Origin: Micromonospora sp. M71_S20
GTDB lineage: Bacteria > Actinomycetota > Actinomycetes > Mycobacteriales > Micromonosporaceae
Length of the DNA: 64,000 bases
NCBI RefSeq assembly: GCF_003664255.1
Contig: NZ_RCCV01000004.1
Location: 62,001-126,000, forward strand
Direction of reading: 5' to 3'
Below the pieces are notes generated by a model. It was not told where the DNA came from. It saw nothing but the letters and a program-made list of their open reading frames with translations, and did not search any database. Below are positions 60,601 to 64,000 of the stretch, one piece after another (position 1 is the stretch's first letter; each line of letters opens with the position of its first letter). Made by a program: the position numbers and the translations under genes.

Positions 60601-63600
60601 GGTCGGTTCTCGCCACCGTCCAGGGCTGGCTGGCCGACGAACGCCTGCGGAACTCCCGCCTGGTTGTGGTCACCCGCGCGGCCGTCGGCGACGACGGCGA
60701 CGACGTCGCCGGCGCGGCCGTCTGGGGCCTGCTCCGGTCGGCCCAGGCGGAGCACCCGGACCGGTTCGTCCTCGTCGACACCGACTCCCCGGCCGGCGTC
60801 GCCGCCGCCGTCGCCACGGGCGAACCGCAGGTGCGGGTCCGCGACGGCAACCTGACCGTGCCCCGGTTGGCGCGGTTGTCGGGTGTGGTGGGTGGTGGTG
60901 GGTTGCGGGTTGATCCTTTGGGGACGGTGGTGGTGACGGGTGCGTCGGGTGCGTTGGGTGGGGTGTTCGCGCGGCATTTGGTGGCGGAGTGTGGGGCGCG
61001 GCGGGTGGTGTTGGTGAGTCGTCGGGGGGCGGCTGCGGCGGGTGCGGTGGAGTTGGCGGCGGAGTTGTCGGCGTGGGGTGCGGAGGTGGTGTTCGAGGCG
61101 TGTGATGTGGCGGATCGGGTGGGGTTGGTGGGGGTGTTGGGGCGGGTGCCGGTGGGGCGTCCGTTGGTGGGTGTGGTGCATGCGGCGGGGGTGTTGGACG
61201 ACGGTGTGGTGGCGTCGTTGTCGGGGGAGCGGGTGGCGGCGGTGGTGCGGCCGAAGGTGGATGGGGGGTGGTTGTTGCATGAGTTGACGGTGGGGTTGGG
61301 ATTGTCGTTTTTTGTGGTGTTCTCGTCGGCGGCGGGTGTGTTGGGGGGTGCGGGGCAGGGGGGTTATGCGGCGGCGAATGCGGGGTTGGAGGCGTTGGTG
61401 CGGTGGCGTCGGCGGTTGGGGTTGCCGGCGACCGCGCTGGCCTGGGGCCCGTGGACGGCGGGCATGGCCGGCGAGGCCGAGCAGGCCCGCGCCGCCCGCT
61501 CCGGTTTCCCCCCACTGTCCATCGCCGACGGGCTGGCCCTGTTCGACGCCGCGCTCGGCGTCGACGAGGCGGTGCTGACGCCTCTACGGGTGGACCCTGC
61601 CGCGGTGCGGGCCGCCGGGACGGTCCCCACGGTGCTGCGCGGCCTGGTACGGGAGCCCGCGACCGCCACCGGCGTCACCCCTACCGAGACGGCCCGCCTG
61701 CTCGCCGGACTCTCCGGTGCCGACCGCGCCGGCGCGCTGCGGGACCTGGTGCGGGCCGAGGTCGCGGTGGTGCTCGGCCACTCGGGCCCGGCCGCCGTGG
61801 CGGCCGACAAGCCGTTCGGCGAGCTGGGCTTCGACTCGCTGACGGCGGTCGAGCTGCGCAACCGCCTCACCGCGGCCACCGGCCTGCGGCTGCCCGCCAC
61901 CCTGATCTTCGACCACCCGAGCGCCGACAGCGTCGCCGAGCACCTCGACCGCCTGTTCGGCCTCGACGACGCCGTGCCGGTGGCCGCGGTCAGTGCGGTG
62001 GCGTCGGACGAGCCGGTGGCGATCGTGGGGATGGCGTGTCGGTTTCCGGGTGGGGTGCGGGGTCCGGAGGACCTGTGGCGGTTGGTGGAGTCGGGTGGGG
62101 ATGGGGTGTCGGTGTTCCCGGCCGATCGTGGGTGGGATGTGGAGGGGTTGTTCGATCCGGATCCGGATGCGGTGGGGAAGTCGTACGCGCGTGAGGGTGG
62201 GTTCCTGTACGACGCGGCGGAGTTCGACGCGGAGTTCTTCGGTATCTCGCCGCGTGAGGCGCTCGCGATGGATCCGCAGCAGCGGTTGTTGTTGGAGACG
62301 GCGTGGGAGGCGTTCGAGCGGGCGGGTATCGATCCGGGTGTTGTGCGGGGGAGCCGGACCGGGGTCTTCACCGGCGTCATGTACCACGACTACGTCTCCC
62401 GCCTCGACGACGTGACGGGTGGCGCCGAGGGGTACCGCGGCACCGGAAACTCCGGCAGTGTGATCTCCGGCCGGGTGGCCTACACGTTCGGCTTCGAGGG
62501 GCCGGCGGTGACGGTGGACACGGCGTGCTCGTCGTCGCTGGTGGCGTTGCACCTGGCGGCGCAGTCGCTGCGCTCGGGGGAGTGCGAGTTGGCGCTGGCT
62601 GGCGGCGTCACCGTCATGGCGACGCCCGCGGCGTTCACCGAGTTCAGCCGGCAGCGGGGCCTGTCCCCGGACGGTCGGTGCAAGCCGTTCGCGGCGGCGG
62701 CGGACGGCACGGGCTGGGCCGAGGGCGTCGGCGTGCTGCTGGTCGAGAGGCTCTCCGACGCCCGCCGCCACGGGCACCGGGTCCTCGCGGTGGTCCGCGG
62801 CAGCGCCGTCAACTCCGACGGCGCGTCCGCCGGGCTCACCGCCCCGAACGGTCCGTCGCAGCAGCGGGTGATCCGGCAGGCGTTGGCCAATGCGGGGTTG
62901 TCTGCCGGCGAGGTGGACGCGGTGGAGGCGCACGGTACGGGTACGACGTTGGGTGATCCGATCGAGGCGCAGGCGTTGTTGGCGACGTATGGGCAGGGTC
63001 GGCCGGCGGACCGGCCGTTGTGGTTGGGGTCGGTGAAGTCGAACATCGGGCACACGCAGGCGGCGGCGGGTGTCGCGGGTGTGATCAAGATGGTGATGGC
63101 GATGCGGCACGGGGTGCTGCCCCGGACCCTGCACCTGGACGCGCCGAGCCCGCACGTGGACTGGACGGCGGGCGCGGTGGAGCTGCTCACCGAACAGGTG
63201 CCGTGGCCGGCGACCGGTCGCCCCCGCCGCACGGGCGTGTCGTCCTTCGGCTTCAGCGGTACCAACGCCCACGTCGTCCTGGAGCAGCCGCCCGCCGAGA
63301 CCCCGCCACCGGCGGCCGGCCCCGACCCGGTCGCGGTGCCGTGGCTGCTCTCCGCGCCGACGCCCGACGGCCTCCGCGCCCAGGCCGTCGGCCTGCGGTC
63401 CGCGCTGCGCGACGGCGCGGCCCGGCCCGTGGACGTCGCCTGGTCGCTGGCGACCACCCGGGCCGCCTTCCCGCACCGCGCCGCGCTGGTCGGCGGCACC
63501 CACGCGCAGCTCGCCGCCGACCTGGACGCGTTGATCCGCGGCGACTCTCCGCTCACCGGGGTGGTCGACCAGGGCAGGCTGGCCTTCCTGTTCACCGGCC

Positions 63601-64000
63601 AGGGCGCGCAGCGGGTGGGCATGGGCCGCGAGCTGGCCGCCGCCCATCCGGCCTTCGCCGCCGCGTTCGCCGACGCCTGCGCCGCACTCGACCGGCACCT
63701 CGACCGCCCCGTCGCCGAGCTGGTCGACGGACCTGCGGACCTGCTCGACCGCACCGGCTACGCGCAGCCCGCGCTGTTCGCCGTCGAGGTCGCGCTGTTC
63801 CGGCTGCTCGAATCCTGGGGGGTACGGCCCGACGCCGTGGCCGGTCACTCGGTGGGTGAACTGGTCGCCGCGCACGTCGCCGGGGCGCTGTCCCTGGCGG
63901 ACGCCGCGGCGCTGGTCGCGGCCCGGGGCCGGCTGATGCAGGCGTTGCCCGAGGGTGGCGCAATGGTCGCCGTCCGCGCCACCGAGGACGAGGTGCGCGC
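39633..64000 (+). CDS. Giant type I modular polyketide synthase (3' end outside window)
   Basis: One frame runs without a stop from before 39633 to the last base, at least 8,122 codons. The start is uncertain: TTG 39633 follows GGGGGAGGGG; GTG 39612 lacks a Shine-Dalgarno sequence. Layout: KS0-AT-KR0-ACP (loading) / KS-AT-KR-ACP / KS-AT-KR-ACP / KS-AT-DH-KR-ACP / KS-AT-DH-KR-ACP / KS-AT.... The enzyme builds a polyketide chain in assembly-line fashion in the cytoplasm, each ACP needing phosphopantetheinylation. Predicted units: non-carboxylated starter, methylmalonyl with B-type KR hydroxyl, methylmalonyl with A-type hydroxyl, then two malonyl units each reduced to a double bond (a diene). 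KR1-ACP1 closely resembles the first module of erythromycin-type synthases. No tailoring, sugar or regulator genes are in the window. The final product cannot be named. Confidence 0.95.
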   Translation, partial: MFARVFVPGEFIAVVGQAGRGLPGMPHRTVDPAALADRYAALGRSFDDGFFGLSAPQAARLLAEQRLMLELAWTALEDARLGPDQLGAVSVHVGATWDGPGRLLFRTALANATGSRVAPARVRIAPAASMAAMAQAWPHGPAADAGGLALVGWADGADAGFLVVKPLPAALAAGDRVHQVLNGAAVTAETPAGGSGPAAGIPGPGSPNDAGPVAGARLVLLPVAGADEDAVREQARQIRARLADSVAVADLGRSLATVRSALPHRAVLLIDDADAVGPLELLAAGGVAPEVVRGTAAPAGDVVLVFPGQGPQWAGMTSELLDSSPVYAARIAECAEALAPFVDWSLTDVLRNLPGAPSLDRVDVVQPVLWAVMVSLAALWRAYGVRPAAVVGHSLGEVAAACVAGVLSLADGARVVATWSKLQLELTGLGDMASVLLPLDEVTGLLTRWSGRIWVAAVNGPRQTVVSGDADAVAELLAELAARDVRARLLPVGLAAHSPHTDTLVGRLAEALACVTSRTPAVPIYSTVTAAELTVPMDATYWCRNLRQPVHLEPVVRALAQAGTRFFVEVGPHPVLTAPIQETVDDTAVTVGTLRRGQGGLRQFLTAVAEAAVHGVEVDWAAHFPAAHPVDLPPYPFQRRPRPVSAAATDDGGYRRDWRDWPVTAPREPLGTWLVVRPAGLDADLAGALGRGLAAHGARVVHAVDGLPDIDFAPVRGVLGLFGLAEAGDGGLDATVDLLRAMAVAALPAPLWCLTRVAADPAGATLVGLGRAAAFDAAAHWGGVIDLPDPLDEETVTRLTAVLAGPRPDGGEFAVRAAGVSVADWAPVPSPPADGWRAPATVRCVGEPDAVIAGWLRSRGAARLLTPEAAGEPADAVLAVVTAPELDLLSPERPDLAGPLRAARDLLDGPDAAELIIVAPPGAAGGPTQAVAAVLYAYLDAVAPAHGRRVTVVSVAPDSRVAALEQALDAGERASVRGLDPGRFDLVRARPPQAGQPVVARLLAQLPPVDRDRRLLRLVRDVTAGVLGRADLDRTPADATFLELGIDSQMAVELRNRLVVETAVSLPTTVAFDHPNPAAVAALLAAELDGTAGRAAADGENPADAGDPIAIVAMACRFPGGVQTPEELWDLVAAGGEAVSAFPTDRGWDVAGRYHPQPGTPGRFYQRAGGFLHDAGRFDPGFFGIAPREALAMDPQQRLLLELSWETLERAGISPAALRGSRTGVYVGMLTQDYGPRLDEAPEEVGGYLLTGTTGSVASGRVAYTLGLEGPAITVDTACSSSLVALHLAVRALRSGECQLALAGGVTVMASPGIFVEFSQKRALAADGRCKPFSAEADGFSLGEGAGLLLLERLSDARRNGHRVLAVVRGSAVNSDGASNGLTAPNGPAQQRVIRQALATAGLAPADVDAVEAHGTGTVLGDPIEAQALIATYGRDRARPLWLGSVKSNIGHTQAAAGVAGVIKMVLAMRAGRLPRTLHADRPSPHVDWAAGAVSLLTEERGWPADGPRRAAVSSFGISGTNAHLILEQGDPEPEPAGEPGATPVPWVLSAHTDAALREQAGRLRAHLAARPDLVPADVAYTLATGRKAFDRRAVVLAADPADSARALAALAAGEDAAGLLRGVAAEGEAVFVFPGQGSQWLGMAADLAERSAVFARRMAECADALAPHVDWSLWDVIRGDAPGLERVDVVQPALFAVMVSLASVWESAGVRPAAVVGHSQGEIAAACVAGALPLADAARVVALRSRALVALSGHGGMASVAQPVEQVRRGLRDWPGLVVAAVNGPASVVVSGDLAALDGWLAAREAAGDRVRRVPVDYASHSPHVEQVRADLAAALADLSPRPPRVPMVSTVTGELVGSATLDGDYWYRNLRQVVEFDRAVGLLADRGHRFFVEVSPHPVLTAGIQDRAVEAVVVGTLRRDEDGPAAFRTALCQAYAHGLPVDWAAVLPHGRSVDLPTYPFQREPYWLTNVERRAAPEPPAHRDDADAWRYAIEWQPVPAPSVATLTGTWLVLGADADAELVRSLAGHGGELLPVDLDPADPGRLATVVAGRSVAGVLSLLSLDERPHPDHPSVPAGHAATLAAVQALGRAGIDAPLWCLTRGAVQVDDREPLTAPGQALTWGLGRVVALEHPERWGGLVDLPATVDRRTVTRLVAVLNGLDGEDQVAVRPGGVHARRLRHAPPARAVRDWKPRGSVLVTGGTGALGGQVGRWLARCGAEHVVLASRRGSAAPGAADLRAELEALGTRVTVAACDVSDRAALTRLLAELPAEHPLTAVFHTAAVLDDGIVESLTCAQAGQALRAKADSARHLDDLTRHLDLSAFVLFSSLSSTFGIPGQGNYAPGNAYLEALARRRRVDGLPATAVDWGAWAGGGMAEGAVSDLLDRHGVPEMDPALALTALKRALDADETALTVADIRWERFYLAFTAARPSALLRGVPEVDRLAAARSSADPSAAAGAPIAARLAGRPAAERNRLLSDLVRTQVAVVLGYSSADAVDEHRALRELGFDSVSGVELRNRLGVATGLRLASTVIFDHPTVADLARLLDAELTGAAAETVTDGFAATAADDPVVIVGMSCRYPGGVTDPERLWELVAEGRDAISPFPGDRGWHLAALYDPDPDRLGTCYVRDGGFLDDVAGFDAEFFGIAPREALAMDPQQRFALEAAWEAVERAGIDPGSLRGGRHGVFLGKSYQDYGPQLRGGLGELEGHLLTGSTPSVASGRIAYALGLEGPAVTVDTACSSSLVALHLAAQALRAGECELALAGGVTVMATPGLFVEFSRQRGLAADGRCKPFADAADGTAFAEGVGMLVLERLSDARRNGHPVLAVVSGSAVNSDGASNGLTAPSGPAQRRVIRQALAQAGLATIDVDAVEAHGTGTTLGDPIEAQALLATYGQDRDRPLWLGSVKSNLGHTQAAAGVAGVIKMVMAMRHELLPATLHVDEPSTHVDWTAGTVSLLTDPVRWPRGRRPRRAGVSAFGVSGTNAHVVLTEGDPVEQPPAEPDADGLVPWVLSAKSATALREQAARLSAVVDAARPVDVGWSLATTRSSFAYRAVVLGAGRAELAGGLRALAAGEEAPGVVTAAPATRRGVVFVFPGQGAQWAGMATELLDHPVFAERMAECAAALRPHVDWTLRDVLADPYALARVDVVQPALWAVMVSLAALWRAHGVEPAAVVGHSQGEIAAATVAGALSLADGAKVVALRSRALTALSGAGGMASVALPVADVRNLLAGWGDQLSVAAVNGPRAVVVSGAPAALDELLAACGRDGVRARRVDVDYASHSAQVAVIADRLLRDLSGVAPLPAEVPIRSTVTGPTTLDADYWYRNLRHTVEFEPAIRALAEQGHGLFIEVSPHPVLIPGIADTVADAAVVGTLRRHDGGPRRFLAALAEVYAAGQDVSFARLFPDHAGRVDLPTYPFQHQRFWPEPELVPTGHDDAEFWSAVERGDLPALADGDEDRSALAPALPVLAAWHGRRRARSALDSWRYTVRWRPVDADRPPALSGDWLLVAAADEPLAGRIGAALAAYGARVQVLADGPDLTDRLREHPDAVGVLSLVGLRDDPHPADPDVPGGLAATVALVRALDAAGVAAPLWCLTRGAVSTGRADPVLRPAQATVWGLGRVVGLERPAGWGGLVDLPEHVDDRCAARLAGVLAGRAEEEVAVRASGVFARRLAHAPAPAGAGWRPRGAVLVTGGLGALGGHVARWLAAHGAEHLVLVGRRTTGADDLVADLAGAGVRVTVASCDVADRDALGALLDDLARDGVTLRAVVHAAGVVSFADVADLTPADLAGVLRAKASGAAALDELLAGADLDAFVLFSSGAAVWGSAGQAGYAAANAFLDALAERRRAQGRPATSIAWGAWAGGGMVSDERAGDWLARLGVRAMDPAVAVTALAIDEPTFTVADLDWERFLPAYTLARPRPLLADLPEAGRPATAPGPGPEDSPMRQRLAALPPGERHHTLLDLVRTRAAAVLGHRDPAPVRPDRAFRELGFDSLSAVELRNRLADATALVLPATLVFDHPTPAALADHLLALLLGADAAPAAATPAAGGPSDEPIAIVAMACRYPGGVASPEDLWGVVRDGADAVGPFPTDRGWDVDALYDPDPDRSGHSYTRDGAFLDAAGDFDADLFGISPREALAMDPQQRLLLETAWEAFERAGIAPGGPTARRTGVFVGATGQGYGGRLQDATAAVEGHLLAGSSTAVVSGRIAYTFGFEGPAVTVDTACSSSLVALHLAAQSLRSGECDLALAGGVTVMATPGAFVEFSRQRGLAADGRCKPFAAAADGTGWGEGVGLLLLEKLSDARRNGHQVLAVVRGSAVNQDGASNGLTAPNGPSQQRVIRQALANARLTAAEVDAVEAHGTGTTLGDPIEAQALLATYGQGRGDGVPLLLGSVKSNIGHTQAAAGVAGVIKMVMAMRHGVLPRTLHVDAPSPHVDWSAGAVELLTEPVPWPQADRPRRAGVSAFGVSGTNAHAIIEATPDLPTGSGVTGPTPLPWVLSARDADALAEQARRLSTYAAAADATPATIAAALVRGRTALTHRAVVLGADLAELTRGLAALADGEPAAGVLRGVASDVRVAVLCTGQGAQRVGMGRGLYAAFPVFAVAFDEVCAELDRYRDRPLRELVFDGSPADLDRTDHAQMALFAIEVAVARLLASWGLTPDAVLGHSVGELAAAHVVGVLSLPDAARLVAARGTLMAALPPGGAMLAVQASEAEIGAVAAASGADVAAVNGPRSVVLSGAEEAVAAAERWGVEHGRRVKRLRVSHAFHSALMEPMLAEFAAVLESVSFAPPTLPWVSTATGELVDAAEVATPEYWVRNVRRTVRFADAVRTLRGLGASVFVEVGPDGVLSGLAQEAPDEGVFCPVLRAGHDEPGSALTALARAHAHGAPADWPALFTGVGAPLDLPTYPFQRQRYWLTPLPPTRDLAAAGLDAAGHPLLDAAFQPAGQDRLTLTGRLSLQTHPWLADHALRGAVLLPGTAFLELVLHAAQLVDCGGVDELTLTAPLVLPEHGPVDVQVSVEPPGGDGRRPVEVYARQAGPWTRHAAGTLSPVTPAAPDALAAWPPPGGTPLDVDGLRDRAARAGFAYGPAFQGLAAAWRVGDEVYAEVTPPEPVRAAAGGFGVHPALLDAAVQAVGLGVLGDDQGRMPFSFADVALHARGADGLRVRLTPTSVDTVAVLVTDATGAPVASVAALALRPVAAAAPGERALFRLDWPEKPVLAIPGDLPELTGTVLPDGALPAALVLPVRGAEATPAEVAELTDAVLAVLRRWLADERTDGARLVVRTHRAVAAGPDGDLADPAGAAVRGLVRSAQREHPGRFVLVDVDDDAASAGLVAGVVASGEPEAAVRDGRVRVPRLVPAHPAAAPPTLDPDGTVLITGGTGDLGGLLARHLVAAHGARRLVLTGRRGVAPADLVADLAALGAHVTVEACDAADRAALADLLDRIDPAHPLTGVVHVAGVVADGVVTALTPDAVRAVLRPKVDAAVHLHELTAGHDLALFVTYSSAAGVLGSAGQANYAAANAYLDALAVRRRAAGLPALSLAWGPWSTGGGMTAELDQADRDRLARTGARALTPAHGLALFDAALAAGHAVAVPVDFDLDALRAAAEAGHLPAPLAGLVRVPPRRITRAATSSLAARLAGLDRDERHSTVLRLIRAEIAAVLSHADADRVDAARPFTDLGFDSLTAVELRNRLGVVTGLRLPATLVFDHPTPLALTDYLVAETAEPDEAGAPTRAVTSATSAAADEPVAIVAMACRYPGGVRSPEDLWRLVEEGVDAIDAFPTDRGWDPDLYDPDPDQPGKTYSAEGGFLYDAAGFDADFFGISPREAVATDPQQRLLLEATWEALERAGIDPNSLRGSRTGVFAGVMYHDYASRLPAVPAEVEAFVGTGNSGSVASGRIAYTFGFEGPAVTVDTACSSSLVALHLAAQSLRSGECDLALAGGVTVMATPDTFVGFSRQRGLAADGRCKPFAAAADGTGWGEGVGLLLLEKLSDARRNGHQVLAVVRGSAVNQDGASNGLTAPNGPSQQRVIRQALANARLTAAEVDAVEAHGTGTTLGDPIEAQALLATYGQDRPADRPLWLGSVKSNIGHTQAAAGVAGVIKMVMAMRHGVLPRTLHVDAPSPHVDWSAGAVELLTEPTPWPRADRPRRAGVSSFGVSGTNAHAIIEAVPAAAPPPAVAAPPALPWSLSARSADALRDQARTLHAHLRTHPGHDPVAVGRALVAERVAFDHRAVVVAGREDLLAGLDALARGAQAPGVVQGEATGARVAVLCTGQGAQRVGMGRELYAAFPAFAAAFDEVCAEADRHRDRPLRELVFGGEQEDLDRTDHAQVALFAVEVAVFRLLESWGVVPDVLVGHSVGELVAAHLAGMLSLGDAVRLVVARGALMAALPGDGAMVAVEADEAEVAELVDACGVDVAAVNGPRSVVLSGGREAVDAAERWCVQRGRRAKRLRVSHAFHSALMEPMLTPFAEVARTVSVAAPAVPVVSTVTGGLLDAAQPAGPEHWVRNVRETVRFADAVRAVRDLGTSAFVEIGPDGVLCGLAGEILDEALFCPVLRGGHDEPGTALTALAGLHTRGVPVDLGALFAAAPAGHVDLPTYPFQHRRYWLDAPPGHGVDVSAAGFGVTGHPLLGAVFRPAGGDAVTLTGRLALATQPWLADHAVHGTVVVPGTAFVELLARAGVETGCPGIAEMTLATPLTLPPDGAVDVQVAVDPAGDDGTRAVRVHARRAGTDEPWTRHAEGTLTGDSTPPPDLPHWPPREAVAARADGLYDRMADAGFAYGPSFRGLRAAWQADDGVYAEVALPDEPRRTAGGYLTHPALLDAALHALALLPGPARLPFSFTGVSLFTPAAETLRVRLTPIGPDAVALAATDADNRPVAVVRSLTLRPVSPEQLRPAGAVAGESLLRLTWQPHRASPTPDPRQHWVALRADDLGLGLPVHADLDAVDGTVPDVAVLTCSPAGDDRVAATHAALRSVLATVQGWLADERLRNSRLVVVTRAAVGDDGDDVAGAAVWGLLRSAQAEHPDRFVLVDTDSPAGVAAAVATGEPQVRVRDGNLTVPRLARLSGVVGGGGLRVDPLGTVVVTGASGALGGVFARHLVAECGARRVVLVSRRGAAAAGAVELAAELSAWGAEVVFEACDVADRVGLVGVLGRVPVGRPLVGVVHAAGVLDDGVVASLSGERVAAVVRPKVDGGWLLHELTVGLGLSFFVVFSSAAGVLGGAGQGGYAAANAGLEALVRWRRRLGLPATALAWGPWTAGMAGEAEQARAARSGFPPLSIADGLALFDAALGVDEAVLTPLRVDPAAVRAAGTVPTVLRGLVREPATATGVTPTETARLLAGLSGADRAGALRDLVRAEVAVVLGHSGPAAVAADKPFGELGFDSLTAVELRNRLTAATGLRLPATLIFDHPSADSVAEHLDRLFGLDDAVPVAAVSAVASDEPVAIVGMACRFPGGVRGPEDLWRLVESGGDGVSVFPADRGWDVEGLFDPDPDAVGKSYAREGGFLYDAAEFDAEFFGISPREALAMDPQQRLLLETAWEAFERAGIDPGVVRGSRTGVFTGVMYHDYVSRLDDVTGGAEGYRGTGNSGSVISGRVAYTFGFEGPAVTVDTACSSSLVALHLAAQSLRSGECELALAGGVTVMATPAAFTEFSRQRGLSPDGRCKPFAAAADGTGWAEGVGVLLVERLSDARRHGHRVLAVVRGSAVNSDGASAGLTAPNGPSQQRVIRQALANAGLSAGEVDAVEAHGTGTTLGDPIEAQALLATYGQGRPADRPLWLGSVKSNIGHTQAAAGVAGVIKMVMAMRHGVLPRTLHLDAPSPHVDWTAGAVELLTEQVPWPATGRPRRTGVSSFGFSGTNAHVVLEQPPAETPPPAAGPDPVAVPWLLSAPTPDGLRAQAVGLRSALRDGAARPVDVAWSLATTRAAFPHRAALVGGTHAQLAADLDALIRGDSPLTGVVDQGRLAFLFTGQGAQRVGMGRELAAAHPAFAAAFADACAALDRHLDRPVAELVDGPADLLDRTGYAQPALFAVEVALFRLLESWGVRPDAVAGHSVGELVAAHVAGALSLADAAALVAARGRLMQALPEGGAMVAVRATEDEVR
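39660..42890 (+). other. PKS loading module: KS0-AT-KR0-ACP
   Basis: A shrunken ketosynthase (39660-40150, ~160 residues) begins [15 protein letters not shown] and keeps [20 protein letters not shown], but VDTACSSS is replaced by IAPAASMA, with Ala (GCG 40014) at the catalytic Cys, and the HGTGT and KSNIGH regions are absent. AT (40530-41540) has GHSLGE (Ser 40812); the usual Arg in ALRSRAL is Trp (TWSKLQLEL, 40887), as expected of starter ATs that take non-carboxylated acyl-CoA. The YASH position reads LAAH. A reductase-like region (41610-42600) lacks the GGTGxLG motif (reads VGEPDAV) and the catalytic Ser, Tyr and Asn ([20 protein letters not shown]), so it is dead. [14 protein letters not shown], Ser 42774. 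Confidence 0.85.
42951..47320 (+). other. PKS module 1: KS-AT-KR-ACP
   Basis: KS (42951-44225) has the active Cys in VDTACSSSL (43467) and both His motifs EAHGTGT and KSNIGH. AT (44520-45540): GHSQGE (Ser 44790) and YASH (45087-45098), the signature for methylmalonyl-CoA. KR (45600-46880): [13 protein letters not shown] motif in [11 protein letters not shown] and catalytic Tyr in [11 protein letters not shown] (46659); LDD plus the proline after the Tyr suggests B2 type (epimerised methyl), as in the first erythromycin module. [14 protein letters not shown], Ser 47166. Predicted product: 2-methyl-3-hydroxyacyl unit. Confidence 0.88.
47343..51780 (+). other. PKS module 2: KS-AT-KR-ACP
   Basis: KS (47343-48610): Cys 47859, EAHGTGT, KSNLGH. 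AT (48910-49920): GHSQGE (Ser 49176), YASH at 49476-49487, methylmalonyl type. KR (50090-51370): [10 protein letters not shown], no LDD ([11 protein letters not shown]) but Trp in [19 protein letters not shown], which marks A type, probably A1; catalytic Tyr 51141. [14 protein letters not shown], Ser 51627. Predicted product: a second 2-methyl-3-hydroxyacyl unit with opposite hydroxyl configuration. Confidence 0.88.
51807..56850 (+). other. PKS module 3: KS-AT-DH-KR-ACP
   Basis: KS (51807-53080): Cys 52323. AT (53380-54420): GHSVGE (Ser 53655), HAFH at 53949-53960, malonyl type. DH (54440-55270): [17 protein letters not shown] with His 54558 and [10 protein letters not shown] with the second catalytic Asp, so active. 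KR (55290-56480): [10 protein letters not shown], Tyr 56214 in GQANYAAAN; the LDD site reads [17 protein letters not shown], Ser 56712. Predicted product: alpha,beta-unsaturated unit. Confidence 0.88.
52263..52790 (+). repeat. Near-identical KS segment shared by modules 3 and 4
   Basis: 52263-52790 matches 57354-57881 (offset 5,091) base for base over long stretches, with only scattered substitutions around 52430-52443. It covers the active-site Cys to the HGTGT motif. Module 5 (62466-62640) shares the first part. The flanking KS parts differ much more. Confidence 0.85.
56901..61980 (+). other. PKS module 4: KS-AT-DH-KR-ACP
   Basis: KS (56901-58170): Cys 57414. AT (58470-59500): GHSVGE (Ser 58746), HAFH at 59040-59051, malonyl type. 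DH (59530-60360): [17 protein letters not shown] with His 59655, [10 protein letters not shown], active. KR (60380-61560): [13 protein letters not shown] in [13 protein letters not shown], Tyr 61365; B type. [14 protein letters not shown], Ser 61836. Predicted product: second double bond, conjugated with the first. Bases ~60870-61425 of the KR use a different codon style from the rest. Confidence 0.88.
62010..64000 (+). other. PKS module 5, partial: KS and beginning of AT
   Basis: KS (62010-63290): Cys 62526, EAHGTGT, KSNIGH. AT starts about 63570 ([14 protein letters not shown]) with GHSVGE (Ser 63849), which goes with malonyl type in modules 3 and 4; the HAFH/YASH site lies outside the window. 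Reductive domains unknown. Confidence 0.85.

Overview
The window is very GC-rich, uses actinobacterial codon preferences and starts many genes with GTG. Together with the gene families present, this points to a filamentous actinomycete, probably in or near Micromonosporaceae. That is inference from content; no rRNA or other taxonomic marker is present. No tRNA, rRNA or CRISPR array was seen.

Positions 1-12.3 kb are a defence island. An AbrB-like protein and a tyrosine recombinase (plus strand, visibly lower GC) face a minus-strand DISARM operon read drmMI'-drmA-drmB-drmC with 4 to 11 base overlaps. The operon is broken twice. A complete IS21-family element (2630-4793, 5-bp target duplication) sits inside the last ~35 codons of drmB, and the 5' part of the methylase gene drmMI has been replaced by an IS5-type remnant. 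No drmD is present.

Positions 12.3-39.3 kb are accessory chromosome crowded with insertion sequences: IS110, IS630 (with a -1 frameshift heptamer), a transposase family with an amber mutation, IS5-like, ISL3, ISAs1, IS5 with an accessory winged-helix-like ORF, and an ISL3-ended MITE. Interspersed are an RsbW/RsbV-like pair, an LPXTG surface protein, a TetR-controlled oxidoreductase cassette (Gfo/Idh/MocA, ester cyclase, TetR, aldo/keto reductase), a secreted DUF4394-like protein with a charged repeat stalk, a small secreted protein, a terpene cyclase with an apparent N-terminal frameshift, a lipoprotein and two small membrane proteins.

Positions 39.6-64.0 kb are one uninterrupted type I modular polyketide synthase reading frame (at least 8,122 codons) that runs off the window. 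It has an unusual loading module (shrunken KS with Cys to Ala, AT with the carboxylate-binding Arg replaced by Trp, dead KR, ACP). Then come modules 1 (KS-AT-KR-ACP, methylmalonyl, B-type KR), 2 (KS-AT-KR-ACP, methylmalonyl, A-type KR), 3 and 4 (KS-AT-DH-KR-ACP, malonyl) and the KS and start of AT of module 5. The predicted intermediate is a non-carboxylated starter, two propionate-derived hydroxylated units and then a conjugated diene. Near-identical KS stretches and abrupt codon-use changes inside modules 4 and 5 show that the gene is a recombination mosaic.
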